From assembly GCA_030386875.1 (NCBI GenBank), contig CM059562.1, positions 64,788,201-64,852,200 of the forward strand: 64,000 bases of DNA, in the 5' to 3' direction. The notes beneath the pieces were generated by a model, which saw only the letters and a list, made by a program, of their open reading frames with translations, was not told the origin of the DNA and did not search any database. The position numbers were made by a program, and so were the translations under genes. Within the stretch, counting starts at the first letter, position 1. Each line of letters opens with the position of its first letter. This document shows positions 13,301 through 37,585 of this stretch, one piece after another. Origin of the DNA: Morinoia aosen (lineage: Eukaryota; Arthropoda; Malacostraca; Amphipoda; Talitridae).

Positions 13301-14802
13301 GCCGTGTTCTTTTGGACCATCCCGTGTTTTTCGGTTCAGTTGCTATCGTAATCTTTAGAAAATTGAGTTGACTGTATTTTCTCGCACGAGGCTTTGAACT
13401 GTATTCGGGTATTACGTTTTATTTTAGTTTTCAATCAATATAACTTCAGAATTCTACTATAGGTTATTTTTCACCGTACAGTGTTCTATACTGAAGCAAA
13501 AAAATAGTTCCAAATTAGCAATAATTTTGGAAAAAAATCGGCTGAGGGTAAAACGGATTGAAGGATAAATATTAAAATTATGTCAGCGCAATCTGATTGA
13601 ATAGTCACTGATCGATTAGGTAATAGAACAGTGAAACTTATTAATTTTTGTGAGGTATATAAGGCTCAAATTTGGGTTCAATGTATAGTTCAAAAGAACC
13701 ATTACGCTACCATCGTGTGAACGCGAATGTCTAAATACAGGAATTAGTGCTCCCAGGGGAAAAATGTGTGAGGGTCCGAGCTGAGAGTTACGTAGGCCTT
13801 TTTGCTGAAATAAAATCTTTTTCATTATGTTAAAGACCACCTTTTTTCGGTTCACTGCTGTCATGTTTTTCAGCTCCTACTACTTTCTTCTGCAAATTAT
13901 TTCTTGTTTCATGAACTTCTTTCTCTACTTACTGTTTCTATGCCCCTTCTGCATAGATTCCCCATTCTCTTATCTCCATACCTCATCGTGCCTTCCTCTG
14001 TTCGATACGCTCTTTTTTGTAGCAGTTAGAGAGGCTTAAACTAACTCATGATCTACAATCTAAGTACAGTATGTAGTTCAGGAGCCTAGTTTTAATCCAT
14101 TTCACTCTCTCGCAGTCTTTTGTAGAGGAAATTGGTCTAAGGATACTGGAAGGGTTGAATCACTGTAGACAGCACAGCAAATCAAGCGGCAAAAGCTGCA
14201 GGAGTCGGTTGATAGGGTTAAATGGGGATCTTTGGAAATCCATTTCTGGAGAAAGTTCGATTCAAGTCAATGTGGTTCATTCTTCATCGAATAAAGTTAT
14301 GTGATCATGAAATATTTCTATTTACAACGACAAAACGTGTTTGCCATGTGCACCAATATTGTAGCGTATGTGGATAGGTTGCCTGTTATAATATCTTTAA
14401 AAAATTTAGGTTGAACCTAGTGGAAATTATTCGATTAAAATTTTTCCTTTTCACCAGTTAATCCTGTATAATTTCATGTAGCAGTTGTGTTTTGTTTGTG
14501 AACGATAATTACTTTACTATGTATTTCTTCAAGGATACTCTTCACAATTTCCTTATAGTCATAGTCTCAGAAACCTATTTCGAATGAAGTTGAACTTTTT
14601 ACTCAACGACAAATCCCTGTGTTCGCAGGTAAGCATCTCTAGTGAAAGCCACGGGCTTTATCGGTGCGAGATGCCTCGAGAGCAGACCGTAGTGCTGCTG
14701 TACTGCGCTTCCTTCTGTCTTTTCCTGCTCTCGTTTGTGAGAAGAAAGTTATGGTGGCTCGCTCCTCTGCACACGGCTCTTTTTCGTCGGGCTGATAGTT
14801 GA
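1250..14802 (+). CDS. MPPE1: Metallophosphoesterase 1 / PGAP5 (GPI-glycan remodelling phosphodiesterase), C-terminal half, four exons
   Basis: Coding exons are join(1250..1372, 10452..10553, 12814..13011, 14629..14802), all in phase 0 with AG acceptors and GT donors. They encode about 198 residues and a stop. The first exon reads HYPLYRPSDEHCDG, the second contains the metal-binding GHTH of VLSGHTHHGC, the third contains VPSFSWRNKKNPTFAM, and the fourth has a CEMPREQTVV stretch and a hydrophobic C-terminal segment. This order and these motifs match vertebrate MPPE1/PGAP5. That family removes an ethanolamine-phosphate side branch from the second mannose of GPI anchors in the ER/ERGIC, allowing export of GPI proteins. 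The N-terminal half, with the first metal-binding motifs, is outside the window. Intron 1 here is 9.1 kb and carries a whole I-type retrotransposon. The product has one C-terminal transmembrane segment and ends in RRADS. A canonical AATAAA lies at 15,489. The identification rests on family motifs recalled from memory, but the match is strong. Confidence 0.88.
1373..1892. other. MPPE1 intron sequence left of the I-like insertion
   Basis: AT-rich intron without a supported gene or repeat boundary. Nothing recognised. Confidence 0.5.
1893..1905 (+). repeat. Target-site duplication of the I-like element (left copy)
   Basis: TTATATTAGACGC here is repeated exactly at 8,502-8,514 after the (TAC)n tail. 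The 13-bp duplication defines both ends of the insertion at 1,906-8,501. Confidence 0.93.
1906..1965 (+). ncRNA. Candidate HDV-like self-cleaving ribozyme at the 5' end of the I-like element
   Basis: The first seven element bases (CCCTCCC, 1906-1912) pair perfectly with GGGAGGG at 1935-1941, giving P1. CCTT (1918-1921) can pair with AAGG (1958-1961), giving P2. ACC (1922-1924) pairs with GGT (1932-1934) around a 7-nt loop, giving P3, directly followed by the 3' strand of P1. TGC/GCA (1944-1946/1952-1954) could form a short P4. A C followed by AAT precedes the second strand of P2, where the catalytic C lies in HDV ribozymes. This is the nested double-pseudoknot order of the HDV fold, beginning exactly at the predicted cleavage site. 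P2 and P4 are short, so the call is tentative. Confidence 0.42.
1973..2093 (+). promoter_or_regulatory. GC-rich stem-loop in the 5' UTR of the I-like element
   Basis: CTGCCGGGGCCCCGGTT at 1973-1989 is complementary, with a single-base bulge, to AACCGGGCCCCGGCAG at 2078-2093. The stem is about 16 bp and encloses roughly 90 nt. It lies between the putative ribozyme and ORF1. A role in translation start or packaging is possible but not shown. Confidence 0.55.
2223..4265 (+). CDS. I-like element ORF1, gag-like nucleic-acid-binding protein
   Basis: Open frame to TAA at 4,263-4,265; the first in-frame ATG is at 2,223, giving about 680 aa. The frame is also open a little further upstream but without an ATG. 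The middle holds three CCHC-type zinc knuckles in a row: CFKCQSFGHGASSC, VCFHCSRAAHELPC and CFNCEGPHPASDQSC, at about residues 300-350. An RNA-binding-like fold precedes them, in the region of residues 150-280, as in Jockey/I ORF1 proteins. The C-terminal third is polar, rich in Ser, Pro and Glu, and looks disordered. The family's ORF1 proteins coat the element RNA and bring it to the target. ORF2 starts 5 nt after the stop. The frame is intact, in contrast to ORF2. Confidence 0.87.
   Translation: MLLIARGVLFRLEPAWIGREKSLSKENPKPVLASTTENPPRSLGNDPALLTETSHDRPPSPPLQPVSSQLAAVSDAGPYVKSDETNLVLQPYIPPRNQRRPSFRIENSSGHRRQRTNQRYCTDVPLYENTHPDYKKFYTINAGDGSNLAEMDVIVANRELERKIGGKPLKITETRTGSLLVEVRNEHQAKTISRIQTLAGVSITVAPHGRLNETKGTIWYTNIPNYGDETLLEELARSGVKSIYRTKRRQNGAEIPTSLYILTFDSTRLPESVSIGWTRCPVRQYIPKPRRCFKCQSFGHGASSCRKQEAVCFHCSRAAHELPCTLPPKCFNCEGPHPASDQSCPIYKLEQEIVSTQTTERVSYGEAKRKVSGRYVRPTHSYSSAVRQPQLQTAESGGTRISEEIPMRVGGEFAHAVTQTSIATQTDAPNEEHKRPRSSYSRSERPEKSSDGDLPRAAGTVSDPSPTCATLGDVCVDARSHFEAVADQPGCDQSMQVSSVREEGKKEQGSQSPGSKGMDKGPESQSNTSPGNSSTAVGARKRLQSGTPSPIGGMTGQAPKKRPTFKHIDNSDDPTVKPQGLECIPVQVSSKPREARERGREGSNIVTHRVRSLERVVVVPESIATKMRKKFPMPADMPSMPPPNVQLLPWSSRQESGKNPKDSKQTSEKKLTPTERSSSR
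4271..7976 (+). pseudogene. I-like element ORF2: endonuclease, reverse transcriptase, RNase H; disrupted
   Basis: Starts with ATG at 4,271. The endonuclease domain shows QWNCRS, LQETML, ILGDFN and GSDHFP, a complete APE-type set. A frameshift near 5,525 and a second near 5,650 flank a segment that reads in the +1 frame (TSPGPDG, start of the RT). The RT continues with YRPIAL and GFRR. A third frameshift falls at a run of T about 5,985. GVPQGS and YVDD (about 6,254-6,265) mark the RT core. TAG at 6,846-6,848 interrupts the same frame before the RNase H domain (YTDGS, AELLA, TDSKS, WVPGHVGVAGNERAD, about 7,140-7,490). A cysteine-histidine motif (CNTCHVPLTVLHVLAEC) follows near 7,770. All domains of a complete ORF2 are present, so the breaks are decay of a full-length insertion. 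Confidence 0.9.
8061..8132 (+). promoter_or_regulatory. 12-bp hairpin in the 3' UTR of the I-like element
   Basis: ATGGCCGAGCGT (8061-8072) and ACGCTCGGCCAT (8121-8132) are perfect reverse complements separated by 48 nt. Non-LTR polymerases often recognise a 3' UTR stem of their own RNA, so this is a natural candidate, but function is inferred. Confidence 0.6.
8502..8514 (+). repeat. Target-site duplication of the I-like element (right copy)
   Basis: Exact second copy of TTATATTAGACGC following the (TAC)n tail. Confidence 0.93.
8515..9250. other. MPPE1 intron, no recognised feature
   Basis: AT-rich. Short ORFs here lack coding bias or family motifs. Confidence 0.5.
9251..9590 (+). repeat. 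Family A dispersed repeat, near-complete copy
   Basis: Begins at 'cccctcagggggatgcaactattgt' and ends near 'gtagggaggctaaaactaac'. It shares the whole ~340-bp layout with 13,733-14,045 and 14,823-15,175. An ORF in it is not conserved between copies, so it is not coding. The unit type (SINE, MITE or other) is unresolved. Confidence 0.8.
9591..10451. other. MPPE1 intron, right end
   Basis: AT-rich intron sequence ending in a pyrimidine-rich acceptor tttgctgtgcag. Nothing else recognised. Confidence 0.5.
10452..10553 (+). CDS. MPPE1: MPPE1 exon b (GHTH metal-binding motif)
   Basis: 102 nt, phase 0. It encodes LLSLLEPRFVLSGHTHHGC and then a His/Pro-rich stretch. The GHTH motif supplies metal ligands in metallophosphoesterases. 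The donor is CAG|GTACTT. The His/Pro-rich end before the splice site looks lineage-specific. Confidence 0.88.
10554..12813. other. MPPE1 intron
   Basis: 2.26-kb AT-rich intron. No mobile-element termini, RNA gene or coding signal recognised. Confidence 0.55.
12814..13011 (+). CDS. MPPE1: MPPE1 exon c
   Basis: 198 nt, phase 0, acceptor ttctcttgcag, donor ATG|GTGAGT. It opens with an acidic, Glu/Gln-rich linker (about 40 residues) and ends in the family-typical EYSVPSFSWRN. The acidic linker is longer than I recall for vertebrate MPPE1 at this place. Confidence 0.88.
13733..14045 (+). repeat. Family A dispersed repeat
   Basis: Second good + strand copy, in the MPPE1 intron between exons c and d, with the same start and end motifs. 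The remaining intron sequence on both sides (13,012-13,732 and 14,046-14,628) is AT-rich with nothing recognised. Confidence 0.78.
14629..14802 (+). CDS. MPPE1: MPPE1 terminal exon
   Basis: 174 nt including TGA at 14,800-14,802; acceptor tgttcgcag. It encodes YRCEMPREQTVV, a hydrophobic segment (VVLLYCASFCLFLLSFV) taken as the C-terminal membrane anchor, then a basic and aromatic tail. This matches the PRED/PREQ plus membrane-span end of the vertebrate protein. Confidence 0.86.
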   Translation, partial: VSISSESHGLYRCEMPREQTVVLLYCASFCLFLLSFVRRKLWWLAPLHTALFRRADS

Positions 14803-14822
14803 GAGCGTTGGCGTTGTCCACT

Positions 14823-15175
14823 GAGGCCCCCTCAGTGGGATACAACTATTGTATCTATGGGAATTAGCGCTCCCAGGGGGACAATGTGAGGGCCCGAGCT
14901 AAAGGTTAGGTAGGCTTTATTTTTGTTAAAATAGCATAGGTTTTTGTTCGTTACGGACCAACTTTTTTTTTGGTTCACCGTTGTCCTGTTTTTCGAGCAC
15001 CGACTACTTCCTTCTTCAGTTTTGATCTTGTTTCATGAAGTTCTTTCTCATCTTACTGTTTCTATGCCCTTTGTACATAGATTCCATGTTCCCTTAACTC
15101 CATACTAAATGGTGCCTTCTTCCTTCCTGTCTTTAGATCTCATTTGTTGAGGATAGGGAGGCTTAAACTAACTAA
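14823..15175 (+). repeat. Family A dispersed repeat in the MPPE1 3' UTR
   Basis: Begins 20 nt after the MPPE1 stop at 'gaggccccctcagtgggatacaac' and ends at 'gggaggcttaaactaac'. If the AATAAA at 15,489 is used, this repeat is transcribed as part of the 3' UTR. Confidence 0.78.
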
Positions 15176-16620
15176 TAATCTAATCTGTTCCCCGTGGCCT
15201 ATCGCCTGAAGATGCCCATGGTATTTTATTCGCTCAATTGCGAACAGCAAACCGGCATTCCGCCTACTTCTTCCTGCACGCAAACCAAACGGTTCCAGGA
15301 ACGCCCTTCGCAGGTTAAGAAGTTTACCGTATTTATGTTTCGGGACTTTTTTTAAAGCTTTTGAATTGACAGTGAAGTTACATGCATCAAATTGGCTTGT
15401 GACTGAATTGAACCTCAACGTTACATTTCTTTTTTCAACAATCTATTCAAAACCATAGGGCAAGGTATCTAAGGAAGGTTTTTAAATCAATAAAAGCACA
15501 AATTGTTTTTTTTTTTACCCGAGATTTCCTGCTAGCAGGTCTATCCAATATTAACCCTACATCAAGCGTCGGGATTACTGAAGGACATCAAGTAATCAGC
15601 CATAACTGGGTTTCAAGAATGATGACGAATTTTGCTGAAGAACAAAACAATGTGGTCGATTTAGACCCACCTGAGTTACGAGTCCTACGGCTGTGACAGC
15701 TTTACTTTCGTCACATACGTGCGTTTGTTAGTTGTTTACTCATTTTATTAACTCGCGTGATTTATTACGAATCACATGCATGCGTATGGGGGTGGTTATT
15801 ACAACTGAAAATGTGATTTAGGGCATTTTGGCACAGCCGTAGGATGTATGTTAGCTTTAAATTTAGTAAATATTTATCAACATTTTTCGATGCGTTTAAC
15901 TCAACAATAATACTGTTGAAGAGTCCCAGTAAGTAACTCAAAGTTCAATATTCAATTCATAGCTCACAAAGTAGTTTAGAATGTCAAAAATATTTGTTTT
16001 CGTAGTCTTGTCATCTGTGCCACTCTGGTCCGTTGTTATTTCCTCTTCTGTAACATGTCATTCTAGTTTCCTAATCCTTCTTAAGCTACAAATTTTAAGC
16101 CCACGATATCGTATGGGAGAAGAGATGTGTTGAACATAATTCAAACACTTACAGCCCACATCAATTATTTCAGTTCTTTGCTAAGTTGGCCTCCATGATA
16201 ACCGTGTTTCAAACTAAATTTAAAAAGAGTCACAAAACTACAAAGAAGGTTTCTGCTGAACATTAAAATAAGCCGCTGAATATGATAGTTTCAACATAGC
16301 TCTTCTATTCCGATTATGCATTCACAGTTCTAGTCATTAAAAATGTACGATGTTCAAATGTTTGTTACTATCCTTTAATTAGGGTTTAACGCGGATCTCC
16401 CACAATTCTCGAAATTATACGTAAATTACAAACTAGTTATGAAACAAGAAATTGAAGTAGTAATACCACTGCGCGATTCGCATTCTAGAAGTCAACATTA
16501 CCACATCATAGTCACGCTATATTCAATATTCTCACGTTCTCCACTCACACTCGAGCAATTACCATCCAGAATTCATTTGTTGCACGATTCCAACCCAAAA
16601 AAAAATAAAATTACCGGTAA
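15176..16620. other. Intergenic space between convergent MPPE1 and RpL11
   Basis: Contains a canonical AATAAA on + at 15,489-15,494, about 690 nt beyond the MPPE1 stop, and the RpL11 polyadenylation signal near the right end. A 92-aa open frame on - at 15,140-15,418 shows no family I know. Confidence 0.5.
15489..15494 (+). terminator. Candidate MPPE1 polyadenylation signal
   Basis: AATAAA in the correct orientation, followed by T-rich sequence (run of T at about 15,509). A canonical signal this far downstream implies a ~0.7-kb 3' UTR. Confidence 0.45.
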
Positions 16621-16623
16621 GCG

Positions 16624-16629
16624 TTTATT
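16624..16629 (-). terminator. RpL11 polyadenylation signal
   Basis: AATAAA on the - strand, about 95 nt after the RpL11 stop; the short 3' UTR is usual for a ribosomal protein gene. Confidence 0.7.
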
Positions 16630-16721
16630 TCTAAACCAAATAGCAATGCCGGCTCAGGGTGTAAAATGGCACGTGTAAGGGATAGAAAATGAAAGTTCGA
16701 AATCTCAGCAAAGTATATCCT

Positions 16722-34024
<17,303 letters not shown>

Positions 34025-34190
34025 TTTGTAATTTTTCTTCTAAACTCCACTCCGATGTACACCAACTCTTCACCACACAACTAAGAACCGTGTACTAAGT
34101 CTACCGATGTTGCCAGAGTAAACTCACGTTGTTATTCGCGCGATCATGTGTTATTGGTTTACATAAATTCAACATTCTAAGGACCATTTG
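34025..34190 (-). promoter_or_regulatory. RpL11 5' UTR and promoter region
   Basis: On the - strand, upstream of the ATG, there is a CCAAT element (aaaccaataacac, about 34,160), a CpG-containing patch (gatcgcgcgaat) and tctggcaacatcgg about 100 nt from the ATG. A pyrimidine-rich tttctt-type TOP start is not clearly visible; ggttcttag near 34,085 is the nearest candidate. Confidence 0.45.
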
Positions 34191-34559
34191 AAACCTAAAA
34201 CGAATCTAAATAATTGTATAATTGATTTGAATATTGTCAACAGGTACAATGAACTATAAAATAAAGGTCCTAGAAGCAACGAAAATTAGTTTCAAAACAT
34301 GACATGGAGTGAAATTCAAGGCTGCATCTTCGATGGGAGAAATATAGCTCCATCTTATTAAATTTTTTTGTGAGTAAAATTTCAATCATTTTTTAGAATA
34401 ATCTGATGATTTTATAAATTTCCATAACCTTAACAGGACAGTTACATGACTGTGTTATTTTGAAAACAATATGAGAGCATCGGAAGCAGGAAAGAATGAA
34501 AAGAAAAAACTGTTTATTTCCAAAAAAAACTGACCGACAAAATACATGCCAGCATATTG

Positions 34560-34882
34560 GCTTTGGAAAAAGTCCTAATATAAAACGTCTTTAGACAAAC
34601 GTACCATACGAGGAGTACCAATAGACAAACTATACATACGTTGTTTACTACTAGACAAACCATGCGAGGCGTACTAATAGACAAATTATTCGAGGTGTAC
34701 TGATAAACACATCATACGAGGTGTACAGAAGAAATAATTGGCGAACTATCCGAGGTGCACTAACAGGTAAACCATACGTGGCGTGCAAATAGATCAACCC
34801 TGTCATGGGCTAGTTAGATCAAAAATATAATTTCTTTGATATTTCATATCCCAAGAGATATCTGACAACTTGTAATTAATTT
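34560..34882 (+). repeat. Satellite unit(s), left part, interrupted by the BEL element
   Basis: Contains degenerate ~40-bp subrepeats (acaaac.atacgaggtgtact) and then 'gtgcaaatagatcaaccctgtcatgggc' to 'taattaattt'. The unit continues after the BEL element at 42,628-42,757 and recurs at 53,197-53,360, giving a unit of about 220 bp. Confidence 0.75.
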
Positions 34883-35422
34883 TGTCGCAACTCCAGCCTG
34901 CTCCTCTTGTATGTCCCATGCAAGTTAATTAATATCTTGTAGTATAAGGGACTGGGTCAAAATCAATTCTTAATTGACCTAAAAGAATTATATAAATTAA
35001 ATATGACAAGCAGGCAATAATGGATTGCTTCCCCTTCCTGGCAACAAACGCGTATGTCGAACATCCTTAATGTGTTCGTTTATCTTTGCGAGCTGCATCC
35101 GAAGTCACAGCGACGGATTCGGAGCGCACGTGACGTCGAGGCCTTCGCCGGCTGACACGTCAGAAGACAACCACCTATGGAGTCGGCAGCACGTGCCTTG
35201 TGCGTTACGACTTCAAAACCGGTCCTGCTTTCGGGCATCTGAGAGCCCGGAGAGCCGGCTATCATTGAGGAAGTGTTCCCTGGACAACTTTTCTTCGAAG
35301 TTCAGGTGAGCAATCCTTATTTATTGTCTTTGCTTGTCATATTATCATTTAACTTAATGCAGAAGAGACTATGTCTTTGCCAGGTTTATCTGGAAGTTGG
35401 CGCTTAGGTGGTTAGCGCGACA
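34883..35422 (+). repeat. BEL/Pao 5' LTR
   Basis: Starts TGTCGCAACTCC and ends GTTAGCGCGACA. A GTGAGC donor-like site lies at about 35,306. The mismatch to the 3' LTR is A at 35,215 against T at 42,416. Confidence 0.95.
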
Positions 35423-36316
35423 TAGTTCTTTTTTTCGAAGAAAAGTTTTTTTATATAAATCTTAATATTTGTTTCCTTCGAAAGTTACTTTTTTCGAAGT
35501 CAAGTTTAACGTAATTGTAATCTTCGCAACTTTATGAGGAAAGTGATTTAATCTTCGAATACTTCGAAGAAAGTGATCTAATCTTCAAATCTTTGTTCTT
35601 TCAACTCAAAATTCATTTATACGAAGAATTTCTTAAATTATAAACTTCTTCATTTCATTTGAAAGTTCGCAGTTCTGATGTGCGCAATTCGTTCGTCAGC
35701 TGCTAAGTAAGGCTGGAGTTGCTTCAGGAATAATCCTGGTGACTATATCTTTTTGTTTCTTCTTTCTCCAGTTTAAATAACTGTTTTTCATAAAAAAAAA
35801 AAACTTAAAATAAATGTAATAAATGTTCCGTAATTAGGAAAATCTTGTTGATTGCCGAGCTTTCCGGGCTTGAAGCCGGGGTGGTTCTCTTCTCATTTAG
35901 CTTAAGGTGCATTTTTTCGTGTCGTTTTTGTGCAAGGTACTATTGTTCGTATTACTGGCTCCCTGTGCTTTTGGAAGCTAGTCTCTTGTTTACCTTGCAC
36001 AATTAGAATTTTTCTGATTGCACTTTTGTGTATTAGTATGTAAGTAATAAATTAAATATATTGAAGCAAAAATTTAAAAATGATATTTTTGTGAAAAATT
36101 TAAATTGTGTAACCATTTATAATGTGATCAAACTTTAAATTGGTGGGGAAGAACCTTTTTGTGTATTCTATGTGTCTTTTTTTATTTTTTCTATCTATAT
36201 AATATAGGGATGTAACCGAATTTGTCCACTTAAAAAAAGTGTAGACCTTTATTAGCTGAACTTTTTTCTAATAAGCCTATTAACTATTTACTTATTACTT
36301 TTTTTGCCAACGTAAC
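35423..36316 (+). other. BEL/Pao leader
   Basis: Roughly 0.9 kb AT-rich untranslated leader between the LTR and gag, with repeated TTCGAAG motifs near its start. No tRNA-complementary primer site could be assigned. Confidence 0.6.
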
Positions 36317-37585
36317 ATGACTGAAACGTTTAACGCCTTAGCCCTTAGCATGAAAATGCGGGGAGTAAAATGTAGTATTACCGCTTTGCGAAAGAAAGTG
36401 CTAGCTCCTGGCTGTGCACCTTCTCTCCTAAGGGAGGCTATTCCTCAGTTGAGTAGCCTTCTAAAGGACTTTCGCCATCTCTCTTCTATTCTACCTTCTG
36501 ACCTTGAGGAAATTTCTGAGGAGGAGTTAGTTAGACGAGCTGAATATGAAGTACAAATTGTTGAATTAATAGCTGAATTAAAAAATTCAGTTTTTTCGGC
36601 ACAGGTATCAAACTCTAATGATACCGCGCCTCCTTCTGAGGCTAGTAAGGTTTCTGTTGTGGATGTACCATTAAACATTTTTCGAGCTCCTCAGTTAACT
36701 TTAAGAAAGTTCAGTGATAATGAACACTGTCCTTTTTCTTTTCTCCATTTTCAGGAATCTTTTCTTAATGCTCTTCAAGCCTATCCTAATATGAGCGAGG
36801 AGCAAAAGTTTATATTCTTAAAAAATCAATTGCAGGGAAGAGCCCTGAGTCTGGTTGAGGGACTTCCCAATGAGAATTGTTTCCAAGCTGCTTGGGCTTT
36901 GCTCAAGCAGGAATTTTTGAACGCAGACAAACTAGTTTCTCTTGCACTGGACGAATTAATAAATTCTCCCAGTGTCTTTAGCTTTGCAGAAATAGGGACT
37001 TTTCTTTCTAAAGTTAAGTTTCGTCTACTTGAGCTCTCTAAGCTTGGAGTAGATTTTCGTAACGAGAAATCAGGCAATCTCTTGTTTTCTGCTATAATTA
37101 AAACCAAACTGCCTGACTTTTTTTTGTTAGAACTTCTTCGTTACTGTAAAGCTAGTTTCTTCTCTTTAGAAATGTTTGAGAACGCGCATCATGTGCTGTC
37201 TCTGTTGGAAACTAAATCCAAACCTAAGAAATGTCTCTCCCTTCGCAATGATAGGGTGGAGGAGAAGACTCGAGCTGAAACTAAGTTTAAATCTTCTCCT
37301 GTATCTTCTAACCTTCCTAACGTGAAAGTGTGCCGGTTTTGTAAGCAGACCGGTCACACGTCCTTTTCTTGCCGTAAATTTGATACTCACGAAAAACGCG
37401 TGAAGCAAGTAGGCGAGTTGCAATTGTGTTCCGTATGTCTTAGTCACAACCACGTAGCTAAGTCTTGCCCTGCAAAAAGCAGAGGCTTGCCCTTTCATTG
37501 TTCGTTATGTAAGGCTAATACCCACGTTAGCCCGTTATGCCCTAAGTTTGTAAGTTTTTCTTCTCTTGCCGCCTCATCTTCTTGA
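36317..37585 (+). CDS. gag: BEL/Pao Gag
   Basis: 422 aa from ATG at 36,317 to TGA at 37,583-37,585. The middle (about residues 120-290) looks like the gag domain typical of the group, with FSFLHFQESFLNAL and ALSLVEGLP. Three zinc knuckle-like motifs end the protein: CRFCKQTGHTSFSC, CSVCLSHNHVAKSC and CSLCKANTHVSPLC. It forms the particle that packages the RNA. The stop is followed in the same frame by CGG and an open frame into pol. Confidence 0.92.
   Translation: MTETFNALALSMKMRGVKCSITALRKKVLAPGCAPSLLREAIPQLSSLLKDFRHLSSILPSDLEEISEEELVRRAEYEVQIVELIAELKNSVFSAQVSNSNDTAPPSEASKVSVVDVPLNIFRAPQLTLRKFSDNEHCPFSFLHFQESFLNALQAYPNMSEEQKFIFLKNQLQGRALSLVEGLPNENCFQAAWALLKQEFLNADKLVSLALDELINSPSVFSFAEIGTFLSKVKFRLLELSKLGVDFRNEKSGNLLFSAIIKTKLPDFFLLELLRYCKASFFSLEMFENAHHVLSLLETKSKPKKCLSLRNDRVEEKTRAETKFKSSPVSSNLPNVKVCRFCKQTGHTSFSCRKFDTHEKRVKQVGELQLCSVCLSHNHVAKSCPAKSRGLPFHCSLCKANTHVSPLCPKFVSFSSLAASSS

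Noticed and set aside
15140..15418. 92-aa - strand ORF with GC-rich middle
   Set aside because: Overlaps the family A repeat and the MPPE1 3' region; no recognisable domain, no splice or start context.
35025..35309. 94-aa ORF in each BEL LTR
   Set aside because: Duplicated simply because it lies in both LTRs; no protein family, overlaps regulatory sequence.
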